Source: Deltaproteobacteria bacterium
GTDB taxonomy: Bacteria; Desulfobacterota; Binatia; DP-6
NCBI GenBank assembly: GCA_005888095.1
Contig: VBKF01000115.1
Coordinates: 1 to 43,019, forward strand
Direction: 5' to 3'
Length of the DNA: 43,019 bases
Shown here one piece after another: positions 22,754 through 32,366 of this stretch (within the stretch, counting starts at the first letter, position 1; every line of letters begins with the position of its first letter). A program made the translations under genes and the position numbers. The notes under the pieces are model-generated. The model was given only the letters and a program-made list of their open reading frames with translations, was not told the DNA's origin and made no database searches.

Positions 22754-23694
22754 ATGCCCTCCGCCCGGAACAGCTCCGTGCTGAGATAGCGCTCGCCCGT
22801 GTCACAGAAGACCGTCAGCACCACGGCACCGCGCCCGAGCTTGCGCGCGACCCGGATCGCCGCCGCGCAGTTGGCGCCCGAGGAGATACCTACCAGCAGC
22901 CCCTCGTAGCGCGCCAGCGCCCGCGCGTGCATCACCGCCTCGGCGTCTGCGACCTGGAGGACCTCGTCGTAGATTCCGGTGTTGAGGATCTCGGGAACGA
23001 AGCCCGCCCCGATGCCCTGGATGTTGTGATACCCGGGCTCGCCACCCGACAGGACCGGCGAGGAGGACGGCTCGACGGCATGGATGCGCACCTGCGGGCG
23101 CTCCGCACGCAGCACCTCGCCGACGCCCGTGATCGTGCCCCCCGTGCCGACACCGGCCACGAAGGCGTCGATCTGCGAGAGCTGCGCGAGGATCTCGCGC
23201 GCGGTCGTCTGCCGGTGCGCCTCGGGGTTGGCGGGGTTGGTGAACTGCTGGGGCATGTACCAGTCGGGGTGCTCCGCGAGCAGCTCCTCGGCGCGGCGGA
23301 CCGCCCCGTGCATGCCCTTCGTGTCCGGCGTGAGCACCAGCCGCGCGCCATAGGCGGCCAGGAGCGAGCGGCGCTCCTCGCTCATGGTGTCGGGCATCGT
23401 GAGCACGAGCCGGTAGCCCTTGACGGCCGCCACCAGGGCCAGGCCGATGCCGGTGTTGCCGCTCGTCGGCTCGATGATCGTTCCGCCGCGCGTGAGGACG
23501 CCGTCGCGCTCGGCGGCCTCCACCATCGCCCGGCAGATGCGGTCCTTCACGCTGCCGCCCGGGTTCAGGTTCTCGAGCTTCGCCCACACCTCCGCGCCCA
23601 CGCCCTCGAGCTGAGGCATGCGGTTCAACCGCACCACGGGAGTGGAGCCGATCAGGTCGAGCGCCGTCCGCGCGGTCTGGCAGGGAAGCGGCAT
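22750..23694 (-). CDS. cysK: Cysteine synthase (O-acetylserine sulfhydrylase), PLP-dependent
   Basis: A 314-residue fold-II PLP enzyme that makes cysteine from O-acetylserine and sulfide. The PLP lysine is K50 in NPGGSVKDRICRAMVE; EPTSGNTGIGLALVA binds the amino acid, GTGGTITGVGEVLR binds PLP phosphate, and GISSGANCAAA lies near the C-terminus. The pattern fits CysK. The ATG at 23,694 was preferred over 23,727 because the probable promoter's -10 overlaps 23,727, although it lacks a Shine-Dalgarno sequence. It is co-transcribed with larE: a cysteine producer next to a cysteine-consuming sulfur donor makes biochemical sense. Confidence 0.94.
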   Translation of the reverse strand: MPLPCQTARTALDLIGSTPVVRLNRMPQLEGVGAEVWAKLENLNPGGSVKDRICRAMVEAAERDGVLTRGGTIIEPTSGNTGIGLALVAAVKGYRLVLTMPDTMSEERRSLLAAYGARLVLTPDTKGMHGAVRRAEELLAEHPDWYMPQQFTNPANPEAHRQTTAREILAQLSQIDAFVAGVGTGGTITGVGEVLRAERPQVRIHAVEPSSSPVLSGGEPGYHNIQGIGAGFVPEILNTGIYDEVLQVADAEAVMHARALARYEGLLVGISSGANCAAAIRVARKLGRGAVVLTVFCDTGERYLSTELFRAEGI

Positions 23695-23724
23695 GGGGCG
23701 TTGCGTCGGCCGGGAGGCGAGCAC

Positions 23725-23752
23725 CATATATATGCGGTGTGCCGGGAGTCAA
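23725..23752 (-). promoter_or_regulatory. Probable cysK promoter
   Basis: On the minus strand TTGACT and TATATG are 16 bases apart; alternating A and T at 23,726-23,734 form the most AT-rich patch nearby. The divergent glycosyltransferase GTG (23,737) lies inside it, so the two genes' control signals overlap. Confidence 0.4.
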
Positions 23753-24690
23753 TTGAACGCGTCGCACTGATCTTTCCGGGCGCGCTCGGGGATATCCTGC
23801 TCGCGCTTCCGGCACTCCGCGCGCTGCGCGCGCGCCACGCAAACGCCCGCCTCACGGTGGTCGTGAGCGCGCCGCTGGTCACGCTCGCGCGCCTCGCCGG
23901 CATCGCCGACGAGGTCGCGAACCTCGACGCGGCCTCCTCCGCCTGGGTCTTCGGCGGCAGCCTGCCGCCGCCATGGCTCGCGGGCCGTCCGACGCTCTAC
24001 AGCTGGCTCGGGAGCGGCGACCCGGCCGTGCGCGCGCGGGTGGCGCAGCGGGCGCGGGCGGCGCACTTCTTTGCGATCGAGCGCGGCGCGGGACCCGAGC
24101 ACGCCGCGGCGGCGTACGCGCGGGCGGTCGGCGCTCGCGCGAGCCTCGCGGCGCTGGGCGACGCTGGACGCCTCGAGCCGCCGCCGTCGCCGGCGGGAGA
24201 CCGGCTCCATGCCGCGCTCCGCGCGCCCGTGCTCGCGATCCACCCGGGCGCGGGGGCGCCGCGGAAGCGGTGGGCGGTCGGCGGTTTCGTCGCGGTCGCC
24301 GACTGGTGGCGGCGGCACGGCGGCGCGGTCCTCGAAGTGGCCGGGCCGGCAGAAGCCGCGTCCGGATCGCTGGTCGGTACGCCGCTGGCGCGCGACCTCG
24401 CGCTCCCCGACCTCGCCGCCGTCCTGGCGCGCGCCACGCTCTACGTCGGCAACGACAGCGGCGTCAGCCACCTCGCGGGCGCGGTCGGTGCCGCCGGCGC
24501 GGTGCTCTTCGGCCCGACGCAGGCGCGACGCTGGCGGCCGCTGGCGGGCCGTCTCACGCCCCTCGAGGCGGTCGGCGGCGGAGAACCGGCGAGCATCCCG
24601 CTCTCGGCGCTGCCGTCGGCGCGTGTCATCGCCGCGTGCGAGCGCATTCTCGGGAGTCGCCGGGAGCGCGCGGTCGCTTTCTCCAGTTGA
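23737..24690 (+). CDS. Glycosyltransferase family 9 (heptosyltransferase-like)
   Basis: A 317-residue GT-B enzyme of family 9 (PF01075), ADP-heptose:LPS heptosyltransferase type. The N-terminal domain has VALIFPGALGDILLALPALRAL. The C-terminal domain has LAIHPGAGAPRKRWAVGGF (nucleotide-sugar site) and the conserved YVGNDSGVSHLAGAVG, then VLFGPTQARRW. It is predicted to act on the cytosolic face of the inner membrane in lipopolysaccharide core synthesis. The start is a GTG; ATATATATG upstream is out of frame and no Shine-Dalgarno sequence is close. It is divergent from cysK. The stop overlaps the candidate htpX promoter. Confidence 0.88.
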   Translation: MCRESIERVALIFPGALGDILLALPALRALRARHANARLTVVVSAPLVTLARLAGIADEVANLDAASSAWVFGGSLPPPWLAGRPTLYSWLGSGDPAVRARVAQRARAAHFFAIERGAGPEHAAAAYARAVGARASLAALGDAGRLEPPPSPAGDRLHAALRAPVLAIHPGAGAPRKRWAVGGFVAVADWWRRHGGAVLEVAGPAEAASGSLVGTPLARDLALPDLAAVLARATLYVGNDSGVSHLAGAVGAAGAVLFGPTQARRWRPLAGRLTPLEAVGGGEPASIPLSALPSARVIAACERILGSRRERAVAFSS

Positions 24691-24715
24691 CAAGGGGGGA
24701 CCCCGATATTAGCCT
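24687..24715 (+). promoter_or_regulatory. Candidate htpX promoter
   Basis: A perfect TTGACA and TAGCCT with a 17-base spacer, 75 bases before the htpX ATG. The -35 overlaps the stop codon of the glycosyltransferase gene. The -10 belongs to the TAGCNT group seen at other starts. Confidence 0.45.
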
Positions 24716-24790
24716 CGCCAACGGGCGTATCCCCGCGGACCCCAAATAAGATCCACCGGTTTCCCGTCCAACAAGTCGGGGGCCACGACG

Positions 24791-25639
24791 ATGTCGAACG
24801 CCATCAAGACGACGGTGCTGCTCGGTGTCCTGACGGGCCTGCTCCTCTGGATCGGCCAGTGGCTGGGCGGCCCGCAGGGTCTCGTCGTGGCGCTCGTCTT
24901 CGCGGCGGCGATGAACTTCGGCAGCTACTGGTTCGCGGACCGCATCGTGCTCGCCATGTACGGGGCGCGCGAGCTGTCGGAGCAGGACGCGCCGGAGCTG
25001 TTCCGCATCGTCCGCGAGCTGGCCGCCGGCATTCCCATGCCGATGCCGCGCGTCTACCTCGTTCCGAGCGAGTCGCCGAACGCATTCGCGACCGGGCGGA
25101 GCCCCGAGCACGCCGCGGTGGCGGTGACGGAGGGGATCCTCCGCCTCCTCACCCGCGACGAGCTGCGCGGCGTGCTCGCGCACGAGCTCTCGCACGTGCG
25201 AAACCGCGACACGCTGATCAGCGCGGTCGCCGCCACGTTGGCGGGCGTCATCATGATGGTCGCGCGCATGGCCTACTGGGCCGCGCTCTTCGGCGGTGTG
25301 CGGCGCGACGAGCGCGAGGAGGGCGGCGGTGTGCTCGGCTTCCTCGCGATGATCATCGTCGCCCCGATCGCCGCCTCGCTGATCCAGCTGGCGATCTCTC
25401 GCGCGCGCGAATACGAGGCCGACGCCTCCGGGGCGCGCATCCTGCACAGGCCCGAGGAGCTGGCGTCCGCGCTCGAGAAGATCGCCACCGTCTCCGGCCG
25501 CATCCCGCTGCCGGCCGGTCCGGCCACGGCCCATCTCTGGATCGTGAGCCCGCTGCGCGGCGATCGACTCGCCAACCTGTTCAGCACCCATCCGCCGATC
25601 GAGGAGCGCATCCGGCGGCTGCGCGCGATGGCCCGTTGA
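24791..25639 (+). CDS. htpX: Zinc metalloprotease HtpX
   Basis: A 282-residue M48B inner-membrane protease that degrades misfolded membrane proteins. Membrane segments cover about 7-25, 30-50, 142-170 and 180-202. The zinc site is HELSH (131-135) with the third ligand in [13 protein letters not shown] (E207). [30 protein letters not shown] is typical of the family. Length is normal. The C-terminus contains [15 protein letters not shown], as in other HtpX proteins. It has its own leader, and an 11-bp hairpin follows. Confidence 0.95.
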   Translation: MSNAIKTTVLLGVLTGLLLWIGQWLGGPQGLVVALVFAAAMNFGSYWFADRIVLAMYGARELSEQDAPELFRIVRELAAGIPMPMPRVYLVPSESPNAFATGRSPEHAAVAVTEGILRLLTRDELRGVLAHELSHVRNRDTLISAVAATLAGVIMMVARMAYWAALFGGVRRDEREEGGGVLGFLAMIIVAPIAASLIQLAISRAREYEADASGARILHRPEELASALEKIATVSGRIPLPAGPATAHLWIVSPLRGDRLANLFSTHPPIEERIRRLRAMAR

Positions 25640-25674
25640 GCGCACGCGGCGGGACATTGAGGACGCGGATCGAC

Positions 25675-25699
25675 GCGAGCCCGCCCCCGGCGGGCTCGC
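25675..25699. other. Perfect hairpin between htpX and DUF1844
   Basis: An 11-bp perfect stem (GCGAGCCCGCC / GGCGGGCTCGC) with a three-base loop, 36 bases after the htpX stop. There is no T-run, so it may be a weak or Rho-assisted terminator, or an mRNA 3'-end stabiliser. Confidence 0.55.
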
Positions 25700-25712
25700 G
25701 CGTTCTGCGGGA

Positions 25713-26144
25713 ATGACCATGGAGAACGACAAGGAGGAGCGGCGCGGGTTCCGGGTGACGGACCGCCGGCGCTTTGCGGAGACCGGCGAGGCGCGCGGTG
25801 ACGAGCCGGCCGAAGCGGCCGCCGAGGCGCCACCCGCCGGACAGCGGTCCGGCCCGTCCGAGGCGCCGCCGGGCCAGAGGGAGCAGGCGATCTCCGAGCC
25901 GGTCAACTTCTCGACCTTCGTGCTCGGCCTCAGCACGCAGGCGTTGCTCCATCTCGGCGAGATCCCGAACCCGATGACCAACGCGGTCGAGCGGGACCTC
26001 GAGGCCGCCAAGCACGTCATCGACATCCTCGGCATCCTCCAGGAGAAGACACGCAACAACCTCGACTCGGGCGAGCACACGTTGCTCGAGTCCGTGCTCT
26101 ACGACCTCCGCATGCGATACGTCGACCTGGTGCAGCAGAGCTGA
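25713..26144 (+). CDS. DUF1844 family protein
   Basis: A 143-residue protein. The first 60 residues are low-complexity, rich in Glu, Pro, Ala and Gly; the DUF1844 domain (PF08899) follows with VNFSTFVLGLSTQALLHLGE, a stretch starting AVERDLEAAKHVIDILG, and ILQEKTRNNLDSGEH. The helix around 68-88 is amphipathic to hydrophobic. Function unknown; the family is found in deltaproteobacteria, Acidobacteria and Planctomycetes. Two ATGs (25,713 and 25,719) are possible. It sits between htpX and htrA in the same direction. Confidence 0.88.
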   Translation: MTMENDKEERRGFRVTDRRRFAETGEARGDEPAEAAAEAPPAGQRSGPSEAPPGQREQAISEPVNFSTFVLGLSTQALLHLGEIPNPMTNAVERDLEAAKHVIDILGILQEKTRNNLDSGEHTLLESVLYDLRMRYVDLVQQS

Positions 26145-26177
26145 AGGAGCGGGAATGAGGGCGAGCGGAGCGATCGA

Positions 26178-27689
<1,512 letters not shown>

Positions 27690-27708
27690 CGGGCGACCCG
27701 AGGCACCC

Positions 27709-28746
27709 GTGGTCGTCCTCGGGATCGAGAGCTCGTGCGACGACTCGGCGGCGGCGGTGCTCGACGCGGGGGTGCTTCGCTCCTCGGTCGTCTCGTCGCA
27801 AGATGCCGTGCACGGCCCCTACGGGGGCGTGGTCCCGGAGCTCGCCTCGCGCCACCATGTCCGCAACATGCTGCCGGTGATCGACGCCGCGCTCGCCCGG
27901 GCGGAGCGCGGGCTCGACGCCGTCGACGGCATCGCGGTGACGTGCGGACCCGGACTGATCGGCTCTCTCCTGGTCGGGCTCTCGGTGGCGAAGGGGATCG
28001 CACACGCGCGCGGCCTGCCGATCGTCGGCGTGAACCACCTGGAAGGCCATCTTCTCGCCGCCAACCTCGACCGGCCGCCCGACGACCCGATCGCGTTCCC
28101 GTTCCTCGGCCTCATCGTCTCGGGTGGGCACACCGGCCTCTACCTGGCGCGCGGCGCGGGCGACTACCGCTGCCTCGGCCGCACGCGGGACGACGCCGTC
28201 GGCGAGGCGTTCGACAAGGTCGCCAAGCTGCTGGGGCTCGGCTACCCGGGCGGTCCCGCGATCCAGCGGCTCGCCGAGCAGGGCGACCCGAAGGCGATCC
28301 GCCTCCCGCGGGCCCGCATCAAGCGCGCCCGCTTCGACTTCAGCTTCAGCGGCTTCAAGACGGCGGTCTGGCAGCGCGTGCACGACGAGCCGCCCCCGCC
28401 CGCGGCGCTTCCTCACCTCGCCGCGAGCGTCCAGGAGGCGCTCGTCGACATGCTCGTCGGCACGACCGTCGAGGCGATCGCCGAGACCGGGGTCCCGCGC
28501 GTGGTCGTGTGCGGGGGCGTGTCGGCGAACCGCCGCCTGCGGACGCGCATGGCCGAGGCCGGGGCCGAGCTCGGCGTCGACGTCGTCTTTCCCCGCTTCC
28601 AGCTCTGCACCGACAACGCCGCCATGATCGCGATGGCCGGCTGGCGGCGGCTCGAGGCCGGCGAGGACGACGGCCTCGCCATCGGCGCCGAGGCCGATCT
28701 GCCCTTCGGCGCTCCCGTCGGCGCTCCCGCCGGCGCTCCCGATTGA
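27709..28746 (+). CDS. tsaD: tRNA N6-adenosine threonylcarbamoyltransferase TsaD
   Basis: A 345-residue TsaD/Kae1 protein that transfers threonylcarbamoyl to A37 of ANN-decoding tRNAs, with TsaB and TsaE. The start LGIESSCDDSAAAVLD and metal-binding H110/H114 (GVNHLEGH) are intact, with LIVSGGHTGLYL and the actin-like VVCGGVSANRRLR. The GTG start lies 19 bases after htrA. The last residues are a GAP(V/A) triple repeat encoded by 12-base units, not part of the usual family end. The stop overlaps the rsmA start (TGATG). Confidence 0.96.
   Translation: MVVLGIESSCDDSAAAVLDAGVLRSSVVSSQDAVHGPYGGVVPELASRHHVRNMLPVIDAALARAERGLDAVDGIAVTCGPGLIGSLLVGLSVAKGIAHARGLPIVGVNHLEGHLLAANLDRPPDDPIAFPFLGLIVSGGHTGLYLARGAGDYRCLGRTRDDAVGEAFDKVAKLLGLGYPGGPAIQRLAEQGDPKAIRLPRARIKRARFDFSFSGFKTAVWQRVHDEPPPPAALPHLAASVQEALVDMLVGTTVEAIAETGVPRVVVCGGVSANRRLRTRMAEAGAELGVDVVFPRFQLCTDNAAMIAMAGWRRLEAGEDDGLAIGAEADLPFGAPVGAPAGAPD
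28708..28740 (+). repeat. 12-base tandem repeat at the tsaD 3' end
   Basis: Two full and one partial copy of GGCGCTCCCG(T/C)C, encoding GAPVGAPAGAP at the very C-terminus of TsaD. Confidence 0.85.
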
Positions 28747-29579
28747 TGGGCGCGCGGCGGGAGGCGCGCGAGGCGCTCGCCGCCGCCGGGCTCCGGCCGA
28801 GGAAGCGCTGGGGCCAGCACTTCCTGTGCGACCCCGCGGTGGCCCACCGCATCGTCGAGACCGCGGAGGTCGGGCCGCGCGCGGTGGCCCTCGAGATCGG
28901 CCCCGGGCTCGGGGCGCTCACGGAGGAGCTCGCCGGGCGCGCGGGACGCCTCTACCTCGTCGAGATCGACCCGGCCCTCGCCGCGCGGCTCGCGGCGCGC
29001 TATGCCGGGAACCCGCGCGTGCGGGTGATCGAAGGCGACGTGCTGGCGCTGCCCCTCGAGACGCTGGTCACCGGGACGCGGGTCACGGTGATCGGCAACC
29101 TGCCCTACAACATCGCCATCCCGATCCTCTTCCGGCTGCGCGAGCAGAGGGTGCGGATGCCGCGTGCCGTGGTCATGGTCCAACGCGAGGTCGCCGAGCG
29201 GCTCACCGCCCGCCCGGGCACGGCCGACTACGGGGTGACGACGGTCCTCCTGCAGGCCGTCGCCGACGTCCGGCTGGCGTTCCGCGTGTCTCGCCGGAGC
29301 TTCCTTCCCCCGCCGCGCGTCGAGTCGGCGGTGATCGACGTCCGCTGGAGCGTCGCGCCGCGTGTCGACCTCGGCGACGAGGAGGCGTTCCGCGAGGTGG
29401 TCCGCGCCTCCTTCGGGCAGCGCCGGAAGATGCTGCGCAACGCGCTCGCCGCCCTCGCCCAGCGGCGCGGTGTCGACCTCGAGCTCGCGTGCGCGCGCGC
29501 GGGCGTGGCGTCCAGCGCGCGGGCCGAGACGCTCGACCTCGACGCGTTCGCACGGCTCGCGCGGGCGCTCATCCCGTAG
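28746..29579 (+). CDS. rsmA: 16S rRNA dimethyladenosine transferase RsmA (KsgA)
   Basis: A 277-residue SAM-dependent methyltransferase that dimethylates A1518 and A1519 (E. coli numbering) of 16S rRNA. Seen are KRWGQHFLCD, the SAM motif ALEIGPGLGALTEEL, EIDPALAARL, the NLPYNIAIPIL catalytic motif and FGQRRKMLRNAL. Its ATG overlaps the tsaD stop. The C-terminal helical domain is complete. Confidence 0.96.
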   Translation: MGARREAREALAAAGLRPRKRWGQHFLCDPAVAHRIVETAEVGPRAVALEIGPGLGALTEELAGRAGRLYLVEIDPALAARLAARYAGNPRVRVIEGDVLALPLETLVTGTRVTVIGNLPYNIAIPILFRLREQRVRMPRAVVMVQREVAERLTARPGTADYGVTTVLLQAVADVRLAFRVSRRSFLPPPRVESAVIDVRWSVAPRVDLGDEEAFREVVRASFGQRRKMLRNALAALAQRRGVDLELACARAGVASSARAETLDLDAFARLARALIP

Positions 29580-29581
29580 CC

Positions 29582-30394
29582 GTGCCCGAGCTGCCCGAGA
29601 TCGAAACGGTGCTCCGGACCCTCGCGCCCGCCGTCGTCGGCCGCCGCGTGGTCGCCGTGCGGGTCAGGGAGCGGCGCCTCCGTGGCGGCGTAGCGCCGAC
29701 CTTCGCGGCGAGGCTCACGGGCCGCCGCATCGAGGGGGTCGCACGCCGCGGCAAGTACCTGCTGGCGCCGCTCGACGACGGGCGCCTGTGGCTCGTGCAC
29801 CTCGGCATGACCGGCCAGCTGACGCTCGCCCCGCACGGCCGGCCCGACCGCCGCCACGATCACGTCGTGGTCGAGCTCGACGACGGCCGCCTCCTCACCT
29901 ACCACGACCCGCGCCGCTTCGGCCGGATGGCCGTGATCGAGGCGTCGGGGCTCGTGGCCGAGACCGGCGCGGGCATCGATCCACTCGAGGGCGCGTTCAC
30001 GCCCGACGCGCTCTTCGCCCTGACCCGCGGGCGTCGCACCCCGATCAAGGCCCTGCTCATGGACCAGCGCCGGGTCGCGGGCCTCGGCAACATCTATGCG
30101 AACGAGATCCTCTTCCGGGCCGGCGTCCGCCCCGGCCGCCGGGCCGCGCGCCTCGCGCGCGACGACTGCCGGCGGATCGTGGTCGCGGCGCGCACGGTCC
30201 TCGCCGACGCGATCCGCCGCGGCGGCTCGTCGATCTCCGACTACCGCGACGGCCTCGGCCGTGAGGGGTGGTTCCAGCTCGACCACTGCGTCTACGACCG
30301 GGCGGGCCGGCCCTGTCCGCGCTGCCGCACGCCCATCCGGGCGCGCGTCGTCGTCGGGCGCTCGACCTTCTACTGCCCGCGCTGCCAGCGGTGA
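29582..30394 (+). CDS. mutM: Formamidopyrimidine-DNA glycosylase MutM (Fpg)
   Basis: A 270-residue bifunctional DNA glycosylase/AP lyase that removes oxidised purines such as 8-oxoguanine. After the initiator GTG, the catalytic proline and glutamate (PELPEIETV) and the lysine in RRGKYLL (K58) are present, as are LVHLGMTGQL, the H2TH region with GLGNIYANEILFRAGV, and a four-cysteine zinc finger (CPRCRTP ... YCPRCQR) at the end. The start lies two bases after rsmA, so it belongs to the tsaD-rsmA-mutM unit. Confidence 0.97.
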   Translation: MPELPEIETVLRTLAPAVVGRRVVAVRVRERRLRGGVAPTFAARLTGRRIEGVARRGKYLLAPLDDGRLWLVHLGMTGQLTLAPHGRPDRRHDHVVVELDDGRLLTYHDPRRFGRMAVIEASGLVAETGAGIDPLEGAFTPDALFALTRGRRTPIKALLMDQRRVAGLGNIYANEILFRAGVRPGRRAARLARDDCRRIVVAARTVLADAIRRGGSSISDYRDGLGREGWFQLDHCVYDRAGRPCPRCRTPIRARVVVGRSTFYCPRCQR

Positions 30395-30408
30395 CGGGTG
30401 GATGAACC

Positions 30409-31530
30409 TCACGCCGTCGCGAAGCGCGCCGGCGCGAGCCGCCGCGCGTCGAACCGCTCCGTCCTCCCGTCGACGAGCAGGTCCGCCGCGATCTGCCCGA
30501 TGAGGGGGCTCGTCTCGATGCCGCAACCGCCCTGGCCCGCGAGCCAGAAGAAGCCGCGCACGCGCGGGTCCTCGCCGACGACGGGCACGCGGTCGGGCGC
30601 GAACGTCCGGAGTCCCGCCCACCTCCGGCGAAGCGCGTGCGGCACGAGCGCCGGGGCGAGCCGGGCGAGCCGCTCGAACGCGCGCGCCACCGCCACGTCG
30701 TCGGCCTGCGGGTCACACGCCTGCATCGGCTCCTCGTCCATCGGGCTCAGCTTGAGTCCACCCGACTCGGGCGCGAAGTAGAGCTGGTCGGCGTCGCTCG
30801 CCACCATCGGCCAGGCGCGCGCGTCGAGCCGCACGTCGAAGACGACGATCGTGCGGCGGTGCGGGACGAGCGGGATGGGCGCGGCGCCGGCGAGCGCGGC
30901 TACCGCGCCCGCCCACGCCCCGGCGGCGTTCACCACCCAGCGCGCGGCGATCTCGCCGTCGGCCGTCACGACCGCCGTCGCGCGTCCGTGCTCGACGCGC
31001 ACCCCGCGCACCTCCACGCCGAGGCGCTGCTCGACCCCGCGCCGCCGCGCCTGGCGCAGGTACCCCCAGAGGAGCGCGTGGACGTCGATGTGGCCGTCCT
31101 CGGGGAGGAGCACGGCGCCGTCGAAGCGCTCGGCGAGGAGCACCGGGACGCGCGCCGCTGCGTCGGCCGGCGAGAGCAGCGCGAGCCGCGTGCCCGCCTG
31201 CTCGATCAGCGGTGCCAGCTGACGGAGCGCGCTCCAGAAGGGCTCGCGCAAGAGGATCATGATGCCCGAGGGCTCGAGGAGCGGCGTCTCGGCGAAGCCC
31301 GGGGGCGGGCGGCGCAGGAAGCCGGCGCTCCCGACCTTCAGCTCCTGGAGCGTCGAGATCGGATCGAGCTCGGCCAGGACGGCCGCGCTGCGCCCGGTGG
31401 CGTGAGAGCCGGGCTGGCTCTCGCGCTCGAGGAGGAGGACGTCGGTCACGCCGCGCTCGGCGAGGAAGTAGGCGAGCGAGGCGCCGGCGATCCCGCCGCC
31501 GACCACGACGACGTCGAAGGCGCGAGTCAC
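30409..31530 (-). CDS. FAD-dependent oxidoreductase (DAO family)
   Basis: A 373-residue flavoprotein of the DAO family (PF01266). The Rossmann motif VVVGGGIAGASLAYFLAERG is at 5-24; the mid-domain GHIDVHALLWGYLRQAR and WVVNAAGAWAG, and the C-terminal RVPVVGEDPRVRGFFWLAGQGGCGIETSP (part of the FAD domain), match D-amino-acid dehydrogenase/glycine oxidase-like enzymes. The start GTG overlaps the permease stop, so it is the last gene of the transporter operon; it may oxidise the imported amine or amino-acid derivative. The substrate is not predictable. Confidence 0.92.
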   Translation of the reverse strand: MTRAFDVVVVGGGIAGASLAYFLAERGVTDVLLLERESQPGSHATGRSAAVLAELDPISTLQELKVGSAGFLRRPPPGFAETPLLEPSGIMILLREPFWSALRQLAPLIEQAGTRLALLSPADAAARVPVLLAERFDGAVLLPEDGHIDVHALLWGYLRQARRRGVEQRLGVEVRGVRVEHGRATAVVTADGEIAARWVVNAAGAWAGAVAALAGAAPIPLVPHRRTIVVFDVRLDARAWPMVASDADQLYFAPESGGLKLSPMDEEPMQACDPQADDVAVARAFERLARLAPALVPHALRRRWAGLRTFAPDRVPVVGEDPRVRGFFWLAGQGGCGIETSPLIGQIAADLLVDGRTERFDARRLAPARFATA

Positions 31531-32366
31531 GGTGGGATCACCCCTCGGGCCGACGCCTCGGCGCGCACGTCGAGCACGTCGCGCAGCCCGTCGCCGAGCA
31601 GCTGGAGCGCCAGCACGGCAACCGCGAGCGCGAGGCCGGGGAACAGCACGAGGTGGGGCGCCACGAGCAGGAAGGGCCGCCCCTCGTCGATCATCGCGCC
31701 CCACGACGGCAGCGGCGGCGGGGCGCCGACGCCGAGGAAGGAGAGGCTCCCCTCGGCGACGATGGCGCCCGCCATGCCGAACGTCGCCTGCACGAGGAGC
31801 ATCGGCGCGGCGAGCGGGAGGAGGTGGCGGCAGACGATCCGGACAGGGGTGGCCCCCAGCGCGAGGGCGGCCTCGACGAACTCGCGGCGGCGGAGCGTCA
31901 TGACGGCGGCGCGCGCGAGCCGCGCGTAGCCCGTCCACCCGAGGACGCTGAGGGCGAGGACGACGTTCGGCAGGCTCGGGCCGCGCAGCGCGGCGAGGGC
32001 AATCGCCAGGAGCAGGCCGGGGAAGGCGAGCAGGACGTCGATCACGCGCGCCAGCCCCTCGTCGACCCAGCCGCCGGCGTACCCCGCGACACAGCCGAGG
32101 AGGGTGCCGGCGGCGAGCGAGAGCACCACCGTGGCCGCGCCGACGCCGAGGGAGATGCGCGCGCCGTAGAGCACGCGCGCCAGCACGTCGCGGCCGAGCG
32201 TGTCCTGACCGAAGAGGTGCGCGTCGCTCGGGGGTCCCAGCCGTCCGGTCAGGTCCGCGGCGTACGGGCCGGCGGGCGCGAGCCAGGGCGCGACCGCGCC
32301 CGCCAGCGCGAGCAGCACGAGGGTCGTGACCCCGGCCAGGGCCGCGCGCGCGCCTGCACGCCTCAT
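31527..32366 (-). CDS. ABC transporter permease, DppC/OppC type
   Basis: A 279-residue inner-membrane permease (BPD_transp_1, PF00528). An N-terminal TM (about 9-29) is followed by the LFGQDTLGRDVLARVLYGAR box of DppC proteins, then five further TM segments. The cytoplasmic EAA loop is EFVEAALALGATPVRIVCRHLLP. It pairs with the DppB-type permease encoded immediately upstream (ATGA overlap). Substrate class (peptides, nickel, opines) cannot be read. Confidence 0.92.
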   Translation of the reverse strand: MRRAGARAALAGVTTLVLLALAGAVAPWLAPAGPYAADLTGRLGPPSDAHLFGQDTLGRDVLARVLYGARISLGVGAATVVLSLAAGTLLGCVAGYAGGWVDEGLARVIDVLLAFPGLLLAIALAALRGPSLPNVVLALSVLGWTGYARLARAAVMTLRRREFVEAALALGATPVRIVCRHLLPLAAPMLLVQATFGMAGAIVAEGSLSFLGVGAPPPLPSWGAMIDEGRPFLLVAPHLVLFPGLALAVAVLALQLLGDGLRDVLDVRAEASARGVIPP

